Origin: Rhytidiadelphus loreus
Taxonomy: Eukaryota > Streptophyta > Bryopsida > Hypnales > Hylocomiaceae
Length of the DNA stretch: 64,000 bases
NCBI GenBank assembly: GCA_947034895.1
Contig: OX344765.1
Span: forward strand, 38,011,001-38,075,000
Direction of reading: 5' to 3'
Part shown: one piece after another, positions 24,001 to 34,383 of the stretch
Position numbering within the stretch: the first letter of the stretch is position 1
How the letters are laid out: every line of letters begins with the position of its first letter
Notes under the pieces: model-generated
What the model was told of the DNA's origin: nothing
The model's database searches: none
The model's input: only the letters and a program-made list of their open reading frames with translations
Program-made: the position numbers and the translations under genes

Positions 24001-26326
24001 TTACCTCGGAGTTTTCCCAAGCTAAAATAGCATCATCTGAATCTTCGACATTACTTAGGGGTGTAAAATATTCACCTAGTCCCACACATCTATAAGGAAT
24101 TTCCTTACTAACTTTTTGAGTTTGTTCATTTTCACTATCAGTTTCAGTGGGATTTTCAGAAGTAATATTAGAATCTTCTTCTTGGGTTTCTCCATGGTAA
24201 ATAGGGGGGTATAAAGGTAATATAATTTTATTTTTACCCTTTCCTATAGTTAATGTTCCTTTTCCCCAATCATCTTTAGCTTTAGCTACATACAACCATG
24301 GCCTCCCTAATAAAATAGGATAAGAAGAAATAGATTCATAAAGTTTAAAAACGATATAATCTATTTTATAATCTATTCCCCCAATGGTAGTCAAGATTTG
24401 GGTTAACATCCCTAAAGGTTTGACTCTACTTTGATCTGCCATTCTAAGAATAATAGGAGTAGAAGTCATAGTGTTTAATCCTAATTCTTCCATGGTCTCA
24501 AAATTCATAAGATTCACACTTGAACCACTATCAATTTGAACTCCTTGGACTAGTGTACCATCAATTATAACTTCAACTGTAGGAGCTCCAGGATCGATTG
24601 TAATTTCATGTAATTCTAAGGATTTTATCCTTTTTCTCACTAAAGAAGTGCTTAAGTCACTTCTACATTTAGGAGATATTGCCAAAAGTTGTTTCATTGT
24701 AATTTCGAGTTGAATTTTATCTAAATTGGCTAATACATTATAAGGTTCCATTCCTATTGCCAATTTCATTGTACGAGGAGTCTTTCTTTTAGGTAAATTT
24801 AATTCATTTTCCTTAATCTTCACCCTTTTAACTGGTGGTTTATAAAAAGTTGGCAAAGGATTTGTTTCATTAAATGGTACTTCATTCGAATTAGGAGGAT
24901 CCTTCAAGGGTAAAGTTTTGAAAGGTTGATTAAAAGATTCTACAAAAATTGGATCTGAATCATGATCAGAATCTTCTTTTTCATGGTCAGTCTCATTTAA
25001 CGGTACTATCTTTTGGAATTTTTCATTGGGTTCTTTTAAAATTTCTAAAGGAATTGGTCCTTTAATAATTTCAGGAATCAAATTTCCTTGAGTATTATCT
25101 ATAGGAGGACCATTCTCTATCAAATCATTTTTAGCTTTTGTTGCTCTAGTGGTAACAAAAGTATCTCCTAGACAAGAATTTTGTAAAGGAATAGTATGAG
25201 AAACGTGATTTGAAGGCCTATTATTATCAGGTTCTTGAAATGACACTTGTTTTCCTTTGTTATAATCCCTCTCAGAAGGTGGAAAATTTCGAGGTGGTGC
25301 AGTACAATCTTCAGGTAAATGACCTGGTTGTCTACAACGTCCACAATAAGGAGTATAACCTACTTCTTTTCTTGGATTAGGACAACTATTTGCATAATGT
25401 CCTAATTCTCCACATCTAAAACAAACTACTATTTTTCCATCTTGTGGTGGTCCATACCTTTGTGTATTAGGATTTGTAGGTGGACCATTCCAAACTGGAG
25501 GTTCATTATAGGTATCATTCCAACGTGGTCTATTATCATTTGGTTTATAAGGTGGTCCATTATTGGGTCGGGTAAATGGTCTTTTATTAGGGTTAGATCT
25601 ATTTACCCATGGTCTTTTAGCATCAGTTTGAAGGACTTGTTTAACTTCTCGTAATTCTTGTTTTACAGATGCTAAATTCCAACATTTATCAGTTGGATGG
25701 TTTCCACCACAAAAACTACAACGTGGTTTAATGTTATTAGGATTATTCATCATAGGAGAAGGACATTCACTAGGCAAATGTCCATGTCCTTGACAATTGG
25801 TGCACCAGACATTAGTTCTAGTATTGGTGGGTTTAGCTCTTTTAGTAGATGCATTAGTAATTTGAACCCTTAAATCAGCCATTTCTCCTATCAATTTGTT
25901 TAACAAGTCTGAACTAGTGTCCTTGTTTTCATTAATAGGAGGAACCACTACCGTAGGTTGTACTATTTGATTTGGATAAGTTCTCATTGGAGGGGGTTGA
26001 TATATTACAGGTTGCTGTTGTGGCAATTGGTGTTTCATAGGTGGGTATATTAAGTTTGGCGGATAAATACTCGGTCCTACATTTGCCATTTGCAAACCTA
26101 TTGGATCTTCCCCTATCCTAGCTTCTTCATATTGTTTAGCATATCTTAAAGCAGTAGCTAAATCCGCAGGATTCTTTTCCTTGATGGCTATTTTAAATTC
26201 GGGAGGATATAAGCCACCAACGAAAATTCCTGTTAGATAGGCGTTAGGTATTCCATGACCTCTCCACCTTTGTAAAATATAATCCATTCTCCCATAATAA
26301 TTATCAACAATTTCCCCTAAGGCCAT
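21062..26326 (-). CDS. gag-pol: Gag (C-terminal part)-Pol polyprotein of the Ty3-type retrotransposon
   Basis: The 1754-codon frame carries the rest of gag and all of pol. Four CCHC-type zinc knuckles lie near residues 175, 203, 303 and 329 (for example CFRCGELGHYANSC). The aspartic protease has IDSGSSVNLM near 595. Reverse transcriptase follows (residues about 900-1100) with VMPFGLCNAPATFQ and a catalytic FLDD near 1047 in place of the common YxDD. RNase H starts with FEVYVDAS, with HVDHDALKYM later. Integrase has the HHCC zinc domain (GGHFAG...CDPCQ) and a DDE core: D near 1471 (GIDFVGP), D near 1535 (SDRGTHF), E near 1568 (GQTEKTNG). The end reads YNGFRLKPY, without a chromodomain. Upstream it is in the same frame as 26375-27352 across one TGA, so the first ATG at 26326 is probably internal to gag rather than a real start. 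Confidence 0.93.
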   Translation of the reverse strand: MALGEIVDNYYGRMDYILQRWRGHGIPNAYLTGIFVGGLYPPEFKIAIKEKNPADLATALRYAKQYEEARIGEDPIGLQMANVGPSIYPPNLIYPPMKHQLPQQQPVIYQPPPMRTYPNQIVQPTVVVPPINENKDTSSDLLNKLIGEMADLRVQITNASTKRAKPTNTRTNVWCTNCQGHGHLPSECPSPMMNNPNNIKPRCSFCGGNHPTDKCWNLASVKQELREVKQVLQTDAKRPWVNRSNPNKRPFTRPNNGPPYKPNDNRPRWNDTYNEPPVWNGPPTNPNTQRYGPPQDGKIVVCFRCGELGHYANSCPNPRKEVGYTPYCGRCRQPGHLPEDCTAPPRNFPPSERDYNKGKQVSFQEPDNNRPSNHVSHTIPLQNSCLGDTFVTTRATKAKNDLIENGPPIDNTQGNLIPEIIKGPIPLEILKEPNEKFQKIVPLNETDHEKEDSDHDSDPIFVESFNQPFKTLPLKDPPNSNEVPFNETNPLPTFYKPPVKRVKIKENELNLPKRKTPRTMKLAIGMEPYNVLANLDKIQLEITMKQLLAISPKCRSDLSTSLVRKRIKSLELHEITIDPGAPTVEVIIDGTLVQGVQIDSGSSVNLMNFETMEELGLNTMTSTPIILRMADQSRVKPLGMLTQILTTIGGIDYKIDYIVFKLYESISSYPILLGRPWLYVAKAKDDWGKGTLTIGKGKNKIILPLYPPIYHGETQEEDSNITSENPTETDSENEQTQKVSKEIPYRCVGLGEYFTPLSNVEDSDDAILAWENSEVMNITVEKPFLDQSSLSEPEFNSDTQEMEDLLAYGELKFSQKDKSRFKETLKTPLQEMNLGTEETPKIIKVYSQISHNDFKYWFNFFRRHKSVFAWSYKDLKGVPPDVCEHKIDLEVDAKPIRQRQYRMNPKYSLMVKEEIDKLLECGFIFPVPYSDWVSPIVIVPKKNGKLRICQDYRKLNSVTKKDHFPLPFTDTLLDSVAGYECYSFLDGFSGYNQIQIAEAYRLLTAFTTDWGIFAHTVMPFGLCNAPATFQRLMTIAFQEYLRKFMEIFLDDFCVFSSKEKHAECLEKCFEQCEKFGISVNAAKSQFAVPYGKLVGHIVSNQGIATDPDKVAIIVDLPQPDNVTAVRAFLGHVGYYRRYIYKYANIAIPLTELTKKSETTPVWTEACTKAFNTLKRKLTTAPVLIPPNWNKDFEVYVDASNVAIRSILSQKDEKGHDKPIYFASRQLAAAEKNYTVTEREALGMIYSVQKFRHYLLGYKFVFHVDHDALKYMINKPQLSGRIARWVLLLQEFNFTIQVRPGKSHANADHLSRISEKLGTEPINDNFPDADLFQVDVIPLEYADIIHYLSTGQFPLEYTEKQKKKLLYKSSPYTLIADVLYKKGKDEILRRCINPSEVASILEGCHSDVCGGHFAGLVTAQKALQSGYWWPTMFSDAVKYAKKCDPCQRVGKPTSTTSMPLTPILAQTPFEKWGIDFVGPIKPPSRHGQKRYILVATEYVTKWAEAVATKNDDAKTVAKFIYENIITRFGCPKELVSDRGTHFINETIENLTEKYFIKHRKTSPYHPRANGQTEKTNGILCKIITKTVQGANTDWDARVLDALWAYRTAFKVTTKSTPFQLVYGQEAILPIELEVQSLRIAMDYKLGDEDSLKQRFFMLEKLDETRRQAYLNMVAIQNRRKSYYDSKITPKNLKENDLVLLFDSRFQKFPGKFKMRWFGPYKILKIYPNGLVEIQDFSGIVHSTRYNGFRLKPYIT

Positions 26327-26374
26327 TCTTATTGTTCTAAGACGTTCTTGTAAGCTTTCTGTAAAAGCTAAGGG

Positions 26375-27352
26375 TCAGAATCTAGTCAAAAATGCATCTT
26401 TCAATTCTCGCCATGTGGCAAAAGGTTCATGAGTTTGATACCATTCTTGAGCAGTTCCTAATAAAGTGGCAGGGAAAGTAACTAAAAAATTTAGTTCAGG
26501 GATCATATTAGCTGCACAAACTATTTCGAATCTACTCATATGATAATCAGGATCTGTGCCTACTTGGCCAAAATATTGGGGTAGGTCTACCAAATTTAAA
26601 GGGCGTGGGTGCGCCATTTCGTTGTCTTCTTCCCAAACTTCCTCCTGAAATCTTAGAGAAATTGGATCTAAGTCCGACGTATCAGGTAGTTCTAATTCTA
26701 ATTGATAAGGTGTGTTTGGAAGACTATAAGTATTTCGATCTATGTCTGTATTAAAATTTAAAAATTGTCCAGTGGAAATCTCCAAATGTGGAGGTGTCTC
26801 TGGACGATATAGATTTACAGAACTTGCAGAAGGTATCTCTGGATTGCTCCTAATAGGAGATAAAAAATCTTCTAACCTTTCTACTACACTTCGTCCTTGT
26901 TGATTCCAAGTTTCTCTCAAATACTCAGAAATCACCAAAGCACTAGTTTCAGGAGTATTATATGTCCATATATAATCTACAGGTGTTGAATTTCTTGGTG
27001 GACTAGTCGATATCTCCGCTATAGGAGATATATTTTCTTCTTCTATCAAGGATGTAGTAGTTTCTATAAAAGAACTTTCTAATCTTTGTATAGTTCTACT
27101 TGAGGATGCTTCATAACCTAACAAGGCAATTGAATTTAACTCAAAATCACTATCAGATTCAGATAATTCACTGTTAGGTTCATCTTGGATTACAAACCTT
27201 TGAAATTGTCCTAAAGAAATTCCTTGAGTGTTTAAATCTACTGGGCTAGGAGGACGTATAACATTATCTATCGGAGGTGGTGGTTGGCTTGGGGGTGAAA
27301 ACCAAGGGTTTATATCAGGGTTGTCTACCCGGACAACTCGACAACTCGACAA
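26375..27352 (-). pseudogene. gag: Gag N-terminal part, cut from gag-pol by one in-frame TGA
   Basis: The C-terminal 80 residues (MAHPRPLNLV..., PATLLGTAQEWYQT, WRELKDAFLTRF) are a recognisable retrotransposon gag domain. The frame ends at TGA (26377-26375) inside that domain and continues in the same frame for 16 codons (PLAFTESLQERL...) into the next ATG. A CGA-to-TGA transition explains the stop, and an Arg fits there (TRFRPLAF). The N-terminal 240 residues are acidic and Pro/Ser-rich. The nominal first codon is TTG (27352-27350) and no ATG lies further upstream before the nested element begins. The natural gag start may therefore be MAHPRPL, or the 26-kb insert has cut off the original 5' end. 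Confidence 0.8.
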
Positions 27353-27383
27353 ACTCGACGTCGAAGACGTCTAGTAGAGGGGC
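27333..27383. repeat. Left copy of a ~47-bp imperfect direct repeat flanking the nested element
   Basis: The segment with CTCGACAACTCGACAA followed by ...GACGTCTAGTAGA resembles 53618-53665 (same strand, CTCGACAACTCGACAA then GACGTCTATTAGA). They sit just outside the two ends of the giant block. They may be the retrotransposon's own repeat split by the insertion, or an unusually long insertion footprint. Confidence 0.5.
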
Positions 27384-27488
27384 CCGTCCGTCTAATAGAG
27401 TCAACTTTACCCTTTGACTTTTCTGGAATTTACCCCCCATTTACCTAGGCTTACCTGGCTGCCATGTGGCAGCTGCGTGGCAAATGTT

Positions 27489-27890
27489 GGGCGACCTCGG
27501 GTGAGGGCGACTTCGGGTAGGGGGCGACTTCGGGTGGGGCGACCTCGGGTGAGGGCGACTTCGGGTGGGGCGACTTCGGGTGTGAGGCGACCGCGGGTCC
27601 GGGGCGACTGCGGGTATGGGGCGACTACAGGTCTTAGGCGAACATGGGTACTAGGTCACGGTCGCCGATACCCGCACCCGTCGGCGCACTTGCCCTCATC
27701 CAAGACCCGCACTTGCCCTTCGTCACTTGCACGCGCCCCCCAAGACCTACGGTCGCCCCCCAGGACCCGCGGTCGCCCCTCGAGGACCCGCAGTCGCCCC
27801 CCCAGGACCGCTGGTCGCCCCCAGGACCGCTGGTCGCCCCCAGGACCGCTGGTCACCTACGTGACCCGCACGCGCCCATTTTGCATCCAC
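27489..27890. repeat. GGGCGACNNCGGGTG array 1 (left subterminal, upstream of the RING-type gene)
   Basis: Units of about 15 bp, mostly GGGCGAC(C/T)(T/G)CGGGTG, run forward to about 27640 and then in the complementary orientation (ACCCGC..GCGCCC, ACCGCTGGTCGCCCCC) to about 27890. A TATATATGAAG element follows at about 27905 and the gene's ATG is at 28104. The array both borders the element end and serves as the likely promoter region of the gene. G-runs could form quadruplexes. Confidence 0.85.
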
Positions 27891-28103
27891 ACCCGGGTTC
27901 GCCTATATATGAAGTCGCCGAATCTTCATTCTCCCATGTTCATCACTAAGGCTTCTTGGCTTGTATCCCTTTCTGGCTACATGCATAAGCATTTGGTGTT
28001 GAAAATTTACTATTTGACTACTTTCATCCAAGGTTCTTTTTCTAGTGGTTTGATTTCAACAATCCCTCTACATTTTTTAGGACCTTCATTTCAACAACCC
28101 ACC

Positions 28104-30584
28104 ATGGCTAGTGGAGACAATACCACTGGAGAATTTCTTGCTGAAGCCCCTCCACCGGCTCCACGTCCACGTCGTGGTTTGGGATTGCGAAAGATTCAAA
28201 AAGACAAGGAACGGAAGCGTAGGGGTACTTGTCACCGAAAGCGATTGCATGTGTTGAATAGTGCTGACCACATTGCTTTCAAGGGGTGGAACGAGGAGCC
28301 TGAGCCATGGTCAATACAAACTTGCGAAGATTACATTGAGTGGTGCCACATCAGCAAGTTCTTTCCAGCATGGCGTCATCATCATCATCGACACACCAAC
28401 AAGGCGAACTTGAAGTTCTGTGAGAATGAAATATTCGTGAACAGGTGCATTGAATTGTGGCAAGCTCTCTACAATACGGCCTCTGTAGAAAGGAATGAGG
28501 CCCCTCTTTTCCTTGCTAGAGGAGCCTATGCTGAAGTGGCATTGAAGAAAGAAGTCGATTGGAGCACGATCAAATCTAGTCCTCATGTAACCTGTCCAGA
28601 GGACGGGTGCATACCAAAAGGAATTCTCCTTTTTCCAGAGGGTAGATTGGGTCCTTTTCGAAGTGTTCCTAGGAATCAGGCCCAGGTTGAAATTGACACA
28701 GAGTCATCAGAAGAGGATGACAATTCAGATGGTACGCGGGTGCTTCGGGTAGAATGAGCTACGGAACTACCTATCGGCCTCCCCCCAAATCAGAATGAAA
28801 TTATCCACGGCGTCGGAACATCACGGGGACGTAAATCGGGACAATCGTCAAGAGTGCGACGTTCCACTACACGAATTGGACCACAAGGGGCTTCTCCATC
28901 AGCTTCAAATCCACCATTGCCTGCACAGAATCCAAGTGATGTCTTCGAATTCAGTTGCAACGATGAAGGGCCCAGTGAAACAATTGTTAGTGCACCAACT
29001 CTTCAATCCCGAGTGGATGTAGGTCACAACACTCTGACCCTAGCAAAGGCTCAAAACATCATACAGATCAAAGACAACAAGATTGCTTCATTGGAAAGTA
29101 ACTTGAAGAAATTGCAAGGACAGTGCCAACTGAAAGATGCTCTCATTGCACGACAATCTACCGAGCTTCAAGCCCTGCGAGAAAATCAGGCTGGCGCTTT
29201 CACTTTGTCAGATATGGATGAGGCTTTTGTTGACCATGATCCACATCATCTAGACAAAGTTGTGGGGGACCTTACCGACGATGTTCCTTGCCATCCACCA
29301 CCTTCCAAGCGTGCTAAGGTTTTGCAAAATAATCGAAGTGCGTTCCTCACTACGATTGGCGGAGACACGACCACTGACACGAATGATATTCATGGGACCC
29401 AAGATTCACTCTCATTTCCAACAGTTCAACAATCAAGGCAGAGTGACAAAGAAAGAGACCTTGAAAAGCAGAACGAAAAGCTTCAACAACGGTTGGATCA
29501 ATTGGTTGCCATGTACTACCATTGGAAGGTGGCGTGCATTCTCTCCGTGGACAGATCGCAGCAAATAGCCAAGGAATTAGATAAGGTTTCAAAGAATTTT
29601 GTTGCAGCTTTACCTAAACGTGAGAATGGACTCACATCCTGGGCACTCTTAGATGACATGTTTCCTGAAAACATGCCAATGTTGGCAGACACAAATATTA
29701 TAGATTGGGCACAATAGGGCTGGAACCATGCAAAGCAAATGTCTAGTCACATGGAGGTGAAGGACCAAAAGCTACTATGGCCACAACCTGCAGCTTTCGT
29801 ACTCGACCATACAAAATGCCCCATTTGTCAAGAGCAATTTGGCCCTGAAGGTGGTTGGGCTCTCGGGTCATGTGCACATGTGTACCATCCTCAATGCCTC
29901 CTTATGGGATGCCTCATTAGACGACGTTGTGTACTTTGTTCAGCACCATTCCATGATCGCTTGTATGCCATGTTCAACTTGATGACGTACATGCCACCTT
30001 CTTGGAAACATAGCGTTGAAACGACGACTAATACGACACTGTGGGGTCGTGACCTCGTTTGGAGCTGGCGTCAAGGGCTACATGATGATGAAAAGGCACC
30101 TAGTAGCTCTCAATTGAACTAGGAAACTGACCCGGCGGAGATTGTCAAAGTGGCACCGAAGTTGATGGGAAAAGGTCCACACAATGAAGGGAGAAGGGCA
30201 TTCTTCTACCAATGCCTTGGTGGATACTTCGAGAAGAGCTCGGGAGAATTCAAATGGGGTCCTCATCCGGAAGGACACCGTTGGGATAATGAAGGTAAAA
30301 GGGGACCCGATCGCAATTAATTTGCCTCTCTTGAAGACATGACTAACATGGCTTGCATGGACTCTACGTATGGACCTTATTACCAAAGTCAAGCATTGGA
30401 CTATCTTTTGGAAGCACATTCTCCACAAACCACAAGGACCCTACAAGCTCTCTAAGATTCCAACGTCCTGGAATTCATTTTGAATGCGGAAGGGCCAGCT
30501 TCACGAACTCGTGCAAAGAAGAAGATAGTCCTTCAAGAGGCACTTCAACCTTCACATGGTGAAGCAAGTTCTTCTAAGAAGTAA
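28104..30584 (+). pseudogene. RING-finger coiled-coil protein with five in-frame stops (member A of the element's three-gene family)
   Basis: A single frame of about 826 codons runs from ATG (CACCATGGCT context) to TAA at 30582-30584. It is interrupted only by TGA at 28755, TAG at 29715, TAG at 30120, TAA at 30318 and TAA at 30453, with no frameshift anywhere. Residues about 45-155 form the family domain: WCHISKFFP, then FVNRCIELW, then YAEVALKKEVDW. An acidic stretch follows, then coiled coils at about 310-365 and 445-505. A RING-H2-type zinc finger lies near residues 571-612: CPIC, 14 residues, CAHVYHPQC, 10 residues, CVLC. Such fingers are typical of E3 ubiquitin ligases. A 210-residue tail ends in basic KK residues. 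Each stop is one C-to-T change from CGA, CAG or CAA. A frame so cleanly kept apart from stops suggests recent decay by cytosine deamination, or recoding. Confidence 0.75.
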
Positions 30585-30966
30585 AAACAATCCAAATGGA
30601 TTTGACGTCTGAGAATTTAATGATGGACTTCATTTTTCCTTTGGTTACTTGGTTTACGTCCAAGGATATATAATGTCAAACCCCTAGTATATAGAAGCGT
30701 ATTATATATGGTAGAAGCGTGTAGCTCTCAGTCTTTTTGTTTTGTTCCATATAGGCCAACTTCGAGCCTTCTATGATTGTATGCTACACATTTGTATTGC
30801 AATATTACCGAGAATATTACAGTGCCTTCATTTTTGAAACATATTCTACATTATTTTCTACTCCAAAGACTTCACTATGTTCGAACAAAATCAAATATGT
30901 GGTACAACTGATTGTATGAAGCTTATTATCAAAGAGCTATTAAAGTTGAAGTTCACTTTGAACATG

Positions 30967-31296
30967 ATATTCGTTATTTTGGGAGAATTCCATGATTTTG
31001 GGAGTATGCAGTTCAGCTCGGTTCGAGCTGATCTGCACCACAGATTGGAAAACTGGAATTTTCGAATGGCCATAACTTACTCAAATTTTGTCCAAACTAG
31101 GCATATGAGGTGTTTTTTGACATCTAGGCATATGAGGTGTTTTCTGTAGATGTCAAAAAACACCTCATATGCCTAGTTTGGACAAAATTTGAGTAAGTTA
31201 TGGCCATTCGAAAATTCCAGTTTTCCAATCTGTGATTCAGATCAGCGCAAACCGACGTAAATTGGGAGATAGGAAAACTCCCAAAATAACGAATAT
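30967..31296. mobile_element. Palindromic MITE-like element
   Basis: ATATTCGTTATTTTGGGAG at the left is matched by its complement at the right end. Most of the intervening sequence is also self-complementary: the 'ggccataacttactcaaat' segment and its complement flank the centre near 31145. The centre has a short extra direct repeat of 'aggcatatgaggtgtttt'. The whole would fold as a hairpin of about 150 bp. No obvious target duplication. It may be a MITE or an inverted-repeat small-RNA locus. Confidence 0.75.
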
Positions 31297-31489
31297 CGTG
31301 TTTTTGACATTGTCATTTGCATTGACATTTAAGCTTCTAAAATTAATTCAACTGTAAACTTTAAATTTTATTACTTAGAATTCAAAATTGTATATCATTG
31401 TAAGCAATCTCATTATCTCAATTCATATCATGGAAGATTGTAATTGTTATCATTTTAGTTCCATAAACAGAAAAAGTGAACATGATGAA

Positions 31490-32200
31490 CCCCTTAAGTC
31501 CCATTGTCCCCTCTAGAGACAATTTGGAATTTGGGCAAGTTTCTATGGCTTGAAATTGTACCCTAATTTTTTGAATTTTTTTGTGAAAAGATAAAATCTG
31601 ATAAGCTTTGAGGGAATATAATTTTTATTTCAATTGGTGTCCGGAAGCAAAAGTTACGCCACAAAATACCTAGAACTAAACTCGGCAGGCAGTACAAAAA
31701 ACATTGCAAAAATCCAAAATAGATTTAATTTTGTTCATGTTTTTGCTAACATTATGTTTTTGTCTACATAAAAAGATTTGATTCATTCCATTTTCATTAG
31801 TGATGTGCAAGTTAAGAACCCTGTTCTTTTTAAGGCAATGTAAACAAATATTTCAAAAAATAACTTATAGAATTCATTTGAAAATGCAATTTTCAAATTT
31901 TCTCTAATTAGTTTATTTTAAAGGAGAAGTTTGCTTCCTACAACAATCTCACCGTTGGGACTAACGGATTATTGTGTTCCAATCCCATGTAAGAGCTATT
32001 ATCAATTTAGTTTTTCTTTTAACCTTGGATCTACTTCTACTTGACAATTTTTTGAAGTATGAAAAGGAAGTTATTATTTTTTGAATTTTTTTTTCCTACA
32101 CTCCCAACTCAATTCTTCAACACAATAAATTTTAAATTCAAATTCCATAGTGCACATTTTTGGAAGAAATAGCAATCAAAGTCGTCTGAAAGTGTAGTCC
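31490..32200 (+). repeat. Dispersed AT-rich repeat, copy 2
   Basis: It begins near AAGTCCCATTGTCCCCTCTA and matches 3187-4000 in landmark order, and 48900-48240 in reverse. Inside the giant element copies 2 and 3 face each other and so flank 32-48 kb. The right end is approximate. Confidence 0.55.
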
Positions 32201-32892
32201 AATGTTGCAAAAAAATTATTCTTCAACTTTGAATGCTCATATCTCTAAATCTGTACAGTCAAACATCGTACAATTTTAACCACAAAATCTTAAACAAGTG
32301 AAGTTCAAGATCCTCAGCTTCAGTTCCACAAAAGTTTATTTTTTTCTTTGGACAAACACAATAGAATTATAGAAATGACAGTTTTGATTTTTTCTTCACC
32401 TAAAAATGGCCTTCGGACTTTATGGGTTTAGAAAAACACTGAAAATGGAAAAAACCTATTGGAATCATTTGAAAATTCACCAAGCCATGTAAGTAGCGAT
32501 GGAAATTAGCTAGAAAATGAAGCAATTGGTTATTTTAACTGTAGAGGGTTAGGTCTTTAGGGCTATGTTTTCACCCAATAAATATCAAGATAAACATTTC
32601 TAGTACAAATCCAGAATAAAATGACATAACAAAACTGATTTGAGCAACATTAGGTCTTCTGTTCTTGTACTACATTGGTTTCAAAAGCTGTGACTAAATA
32701 TTTCGCGAATACACTAAGTTCAGAAATCTGCAATACACATTACAAAGTGTACAATAATTATTAAAAAACCACGTGAACTTTGAATGCCAAAAAAATTGTA
32801 GCATATTCTTTACTAAATCACGAGAGAGCCGCAATATCCAAAATTGGATCTTACTTACAAATTTACAATATTGTTCACCAAAATGCGGTACA

Positions 32893-34383
32893 CTACTTTC
32901 TAAAAACCTCTTTTTGGTTTAGGAAGTCACTCATATTAGGAGGACCCACTTTCTCGTATTCTTCACCTCTCTTTCCCGTTGTATCCTTCATCCACTTCAT
33001 CCACTGCGTATAATACTCGCTTTCGGCTCTCACATCCACAAACTCGTCTTCCAACACTTGTACTCTAGTCTCATGGAACTTCACCAAATTCCGAAGCATT
33101 TCTAACTCCTCTGGTAGATTACCGTATGTCGAGGCCGTTGCCAAAACGTCCACCTCCTTGACATGTTTTTTGGGCGCTTCATAATATTTCTTTTCTTCTT
33201 CGGTAATTTGAACACGCAGTGCTCGCCACTCATTCTGTGCTTTCCTACGTCTGCGTTGCAGGGTTTCTAATTTTGATTCCCACAATAAACAATGGTCAGC
33301 TTGCGACAATTTCCCGGTGCTCTGTTTAGTTAAATACTGGTCTCCATTCTTCTTAAAAGCAACAAAATCGTCATCTCTCTCTTTGAGTATTTGGTTGAGA
33401 GACTTCAATTGTTGCTTCAAATAAGCTTCAGTGGGAGAAGACACTTCGCGTTCCTTCAAATTCTTCAGTTCCTCACTCTTTGTACTCAATGATAAACGTG
33501 CATTCTCGATTTTGGCAATCAAGGTCTCCTCATTGTCTGATGAATCACTATCACCTTCTAGCATCGCACACTCCTCTGTGGAAAAGTCCTCCACTTCCAT
33601 GGGGTCAACTTTTTCCAAGACTTCTTCATGGCTGGTTGAGGTAATGGGCTCTTTTCCACGATCTTTCTTCTTCTGAAGGCCCACATCCAAAGACTTCTTG
33701 GACTCGGTGACAAAAACATCTTCATCATCGCTAGAGAAGGAATATCCGTTGTACTCATGGGTGTGCTCGTCCGAGGAAGAAGTGGAAGACCAAACTACTT
33801 CTTCATCAGCAACAAATGATGCTCCACGCTTAATCGGTGTCATCATCTTGCTTATATCAAGAGGATACTTTGCCCACAAGTTGGAGGCTTCCTCCCACTC
33901 TTTTTGGTCCGGACGGACCGCAATAGGCATTTCTGGGAGTGTTGTCCAATCGACTACCTTCTTCAAAATAACTTCGGCATACACCATTCGTACAAGAAAG
34001 AAACTGAAATTATCGTTTCTGTACACCTTGGTCTCCAAATATAGAAGGGTCCATATTTCGCAGCATCTACGCATGAACCTTGTGTCCGTAGCATACGCAA
34101 GGTTAACCTTTTGGTTTTGAACGTGCAAAGGGTGACGACACAACGGAAATAACTTGCTGATGTGGCACCAATCCACATACTTCGCAACAGTCCGGTAACT
34201 CCAAGGCTCTGGTTCATCCCTCCAACCCTTAAAAGCCTTAATCTTCGGATGAAGTAATATGGCCACGCGCTTCTTGTGCTTCTTGCCTGACCGTTTTCGA
34301 CCCTTGTCCTTCATCGCCCTTTTCTCTTGCGGAGTCAATGGAGTAGGTATGGTAGGAGGAGATGGCGAGGTCGTACGCTCCAT
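32893..34383 (-). CDS. Intact coiled-coil protein, member C of the element's three-gene family
   Basis: A 496-residue uninterrupted frame starts at ATG 34383-34381. After a basic N-terminus (KDKGRKRSGKKHKKR, a plausible nuclear signal) comes the family domain, residues about 40-150: FKGWRDEPEPWS, WCHISKLFP, FMRRCCEIW, YAEVILKKVVDW. It matches the same positions in the genes at 28104 and 46151. An acidic Ser-rich stretch (SSTSSSDEHTHE, SSDDEDVF) follows, then a long coiled coil to the end (LSLSTKSEELKNLKERE, LETLQRRRRKAQNEW). Unlike the gene at 28104 it has no RING finger. It is preceded by a GC-rich array (34720-34895) and by a leader shared with the kinase gene. Function unknown; a DNA- or scaffold-binding role is only a guess. 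Confidence 0.8.
   Translation of the reverse strand: MERTTSPSPPTIPTPLTPQEKRAMKDKGRKRSGKKHKKRVAILLHPKIKAFKGWRDEPEPWSYRTVAKYVDWCHISKLFPLCRHPLHVQNQKVNLAYATDTRFMRRCCEIWTLLYLETKVYRNDNFSFFLVRMVYAEVILKKVVDWTTLPEMPIAVRPDQKEWEEASNLWAKYPLDISKMMTPIKRGASFVADEEVVWSSTSSSDEHTHEYNGYSFSSDDEDVFVTESKKSLDVGLQKKKDRGKEPITSTSHEEVLEKVDPMEVEDFSTEECAMLEGDSDSSDNEETLIAKIENARLSLSTKSEELKNLKEREVSSPTEAYLKQQLKSLNQILKERDDDFVAFKKNGDQYLTKQSTGKLSQADHCLLWESKLETLQRRRRKAQNEWRALRVQITEEEKKYYEAPKKHVKEVDVLATASTYGNLPEELEMLRNLVKFHETRVQVLEDEFVDVRAESEYYTQWMKWMKDTTGKRGEEYEKVGPPNMSDFLNQKEVFRK

Larger units (their letters stand above)
30585..32892. other. Spacer downstream of the RING-type pseudogene
   Basis: AT-rich non-coding DNA. It includes a 330-bp palindromic element (30967-31296) and a copy of the dispersed repeat (31490-32200). 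No supported gene. The frames at 30877-31149 and 30891-31073 are two readings of the palindrome. Confidence 0.6.

Noticed and set aside
27406..27416. Classic hAT ends with 8-bp target duplication
   Set aside because: The visible ends (TTTACCC...) do not look like usual hAT ends, and the bases outside (TCAAC and AAAAT) do not match. I therefore keep the superfamily and boundaries open.
27414..28103. Open frame upstream of the RING-type gene's ATG
   Set aside because: It translates the GC-rich array and leader (Arg/Pro-rich repeats) and joins the real gene only by phase. The ATG at 28104 has a good context.
28755..30455. Nuclear stop-codon reassignment as explanation of in-frame stops
   Set aside because: All three stop codons are affected, and other genes in the window end at the same codons with no extension. 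Mutation from CGA/CAG/CAA is simpler.
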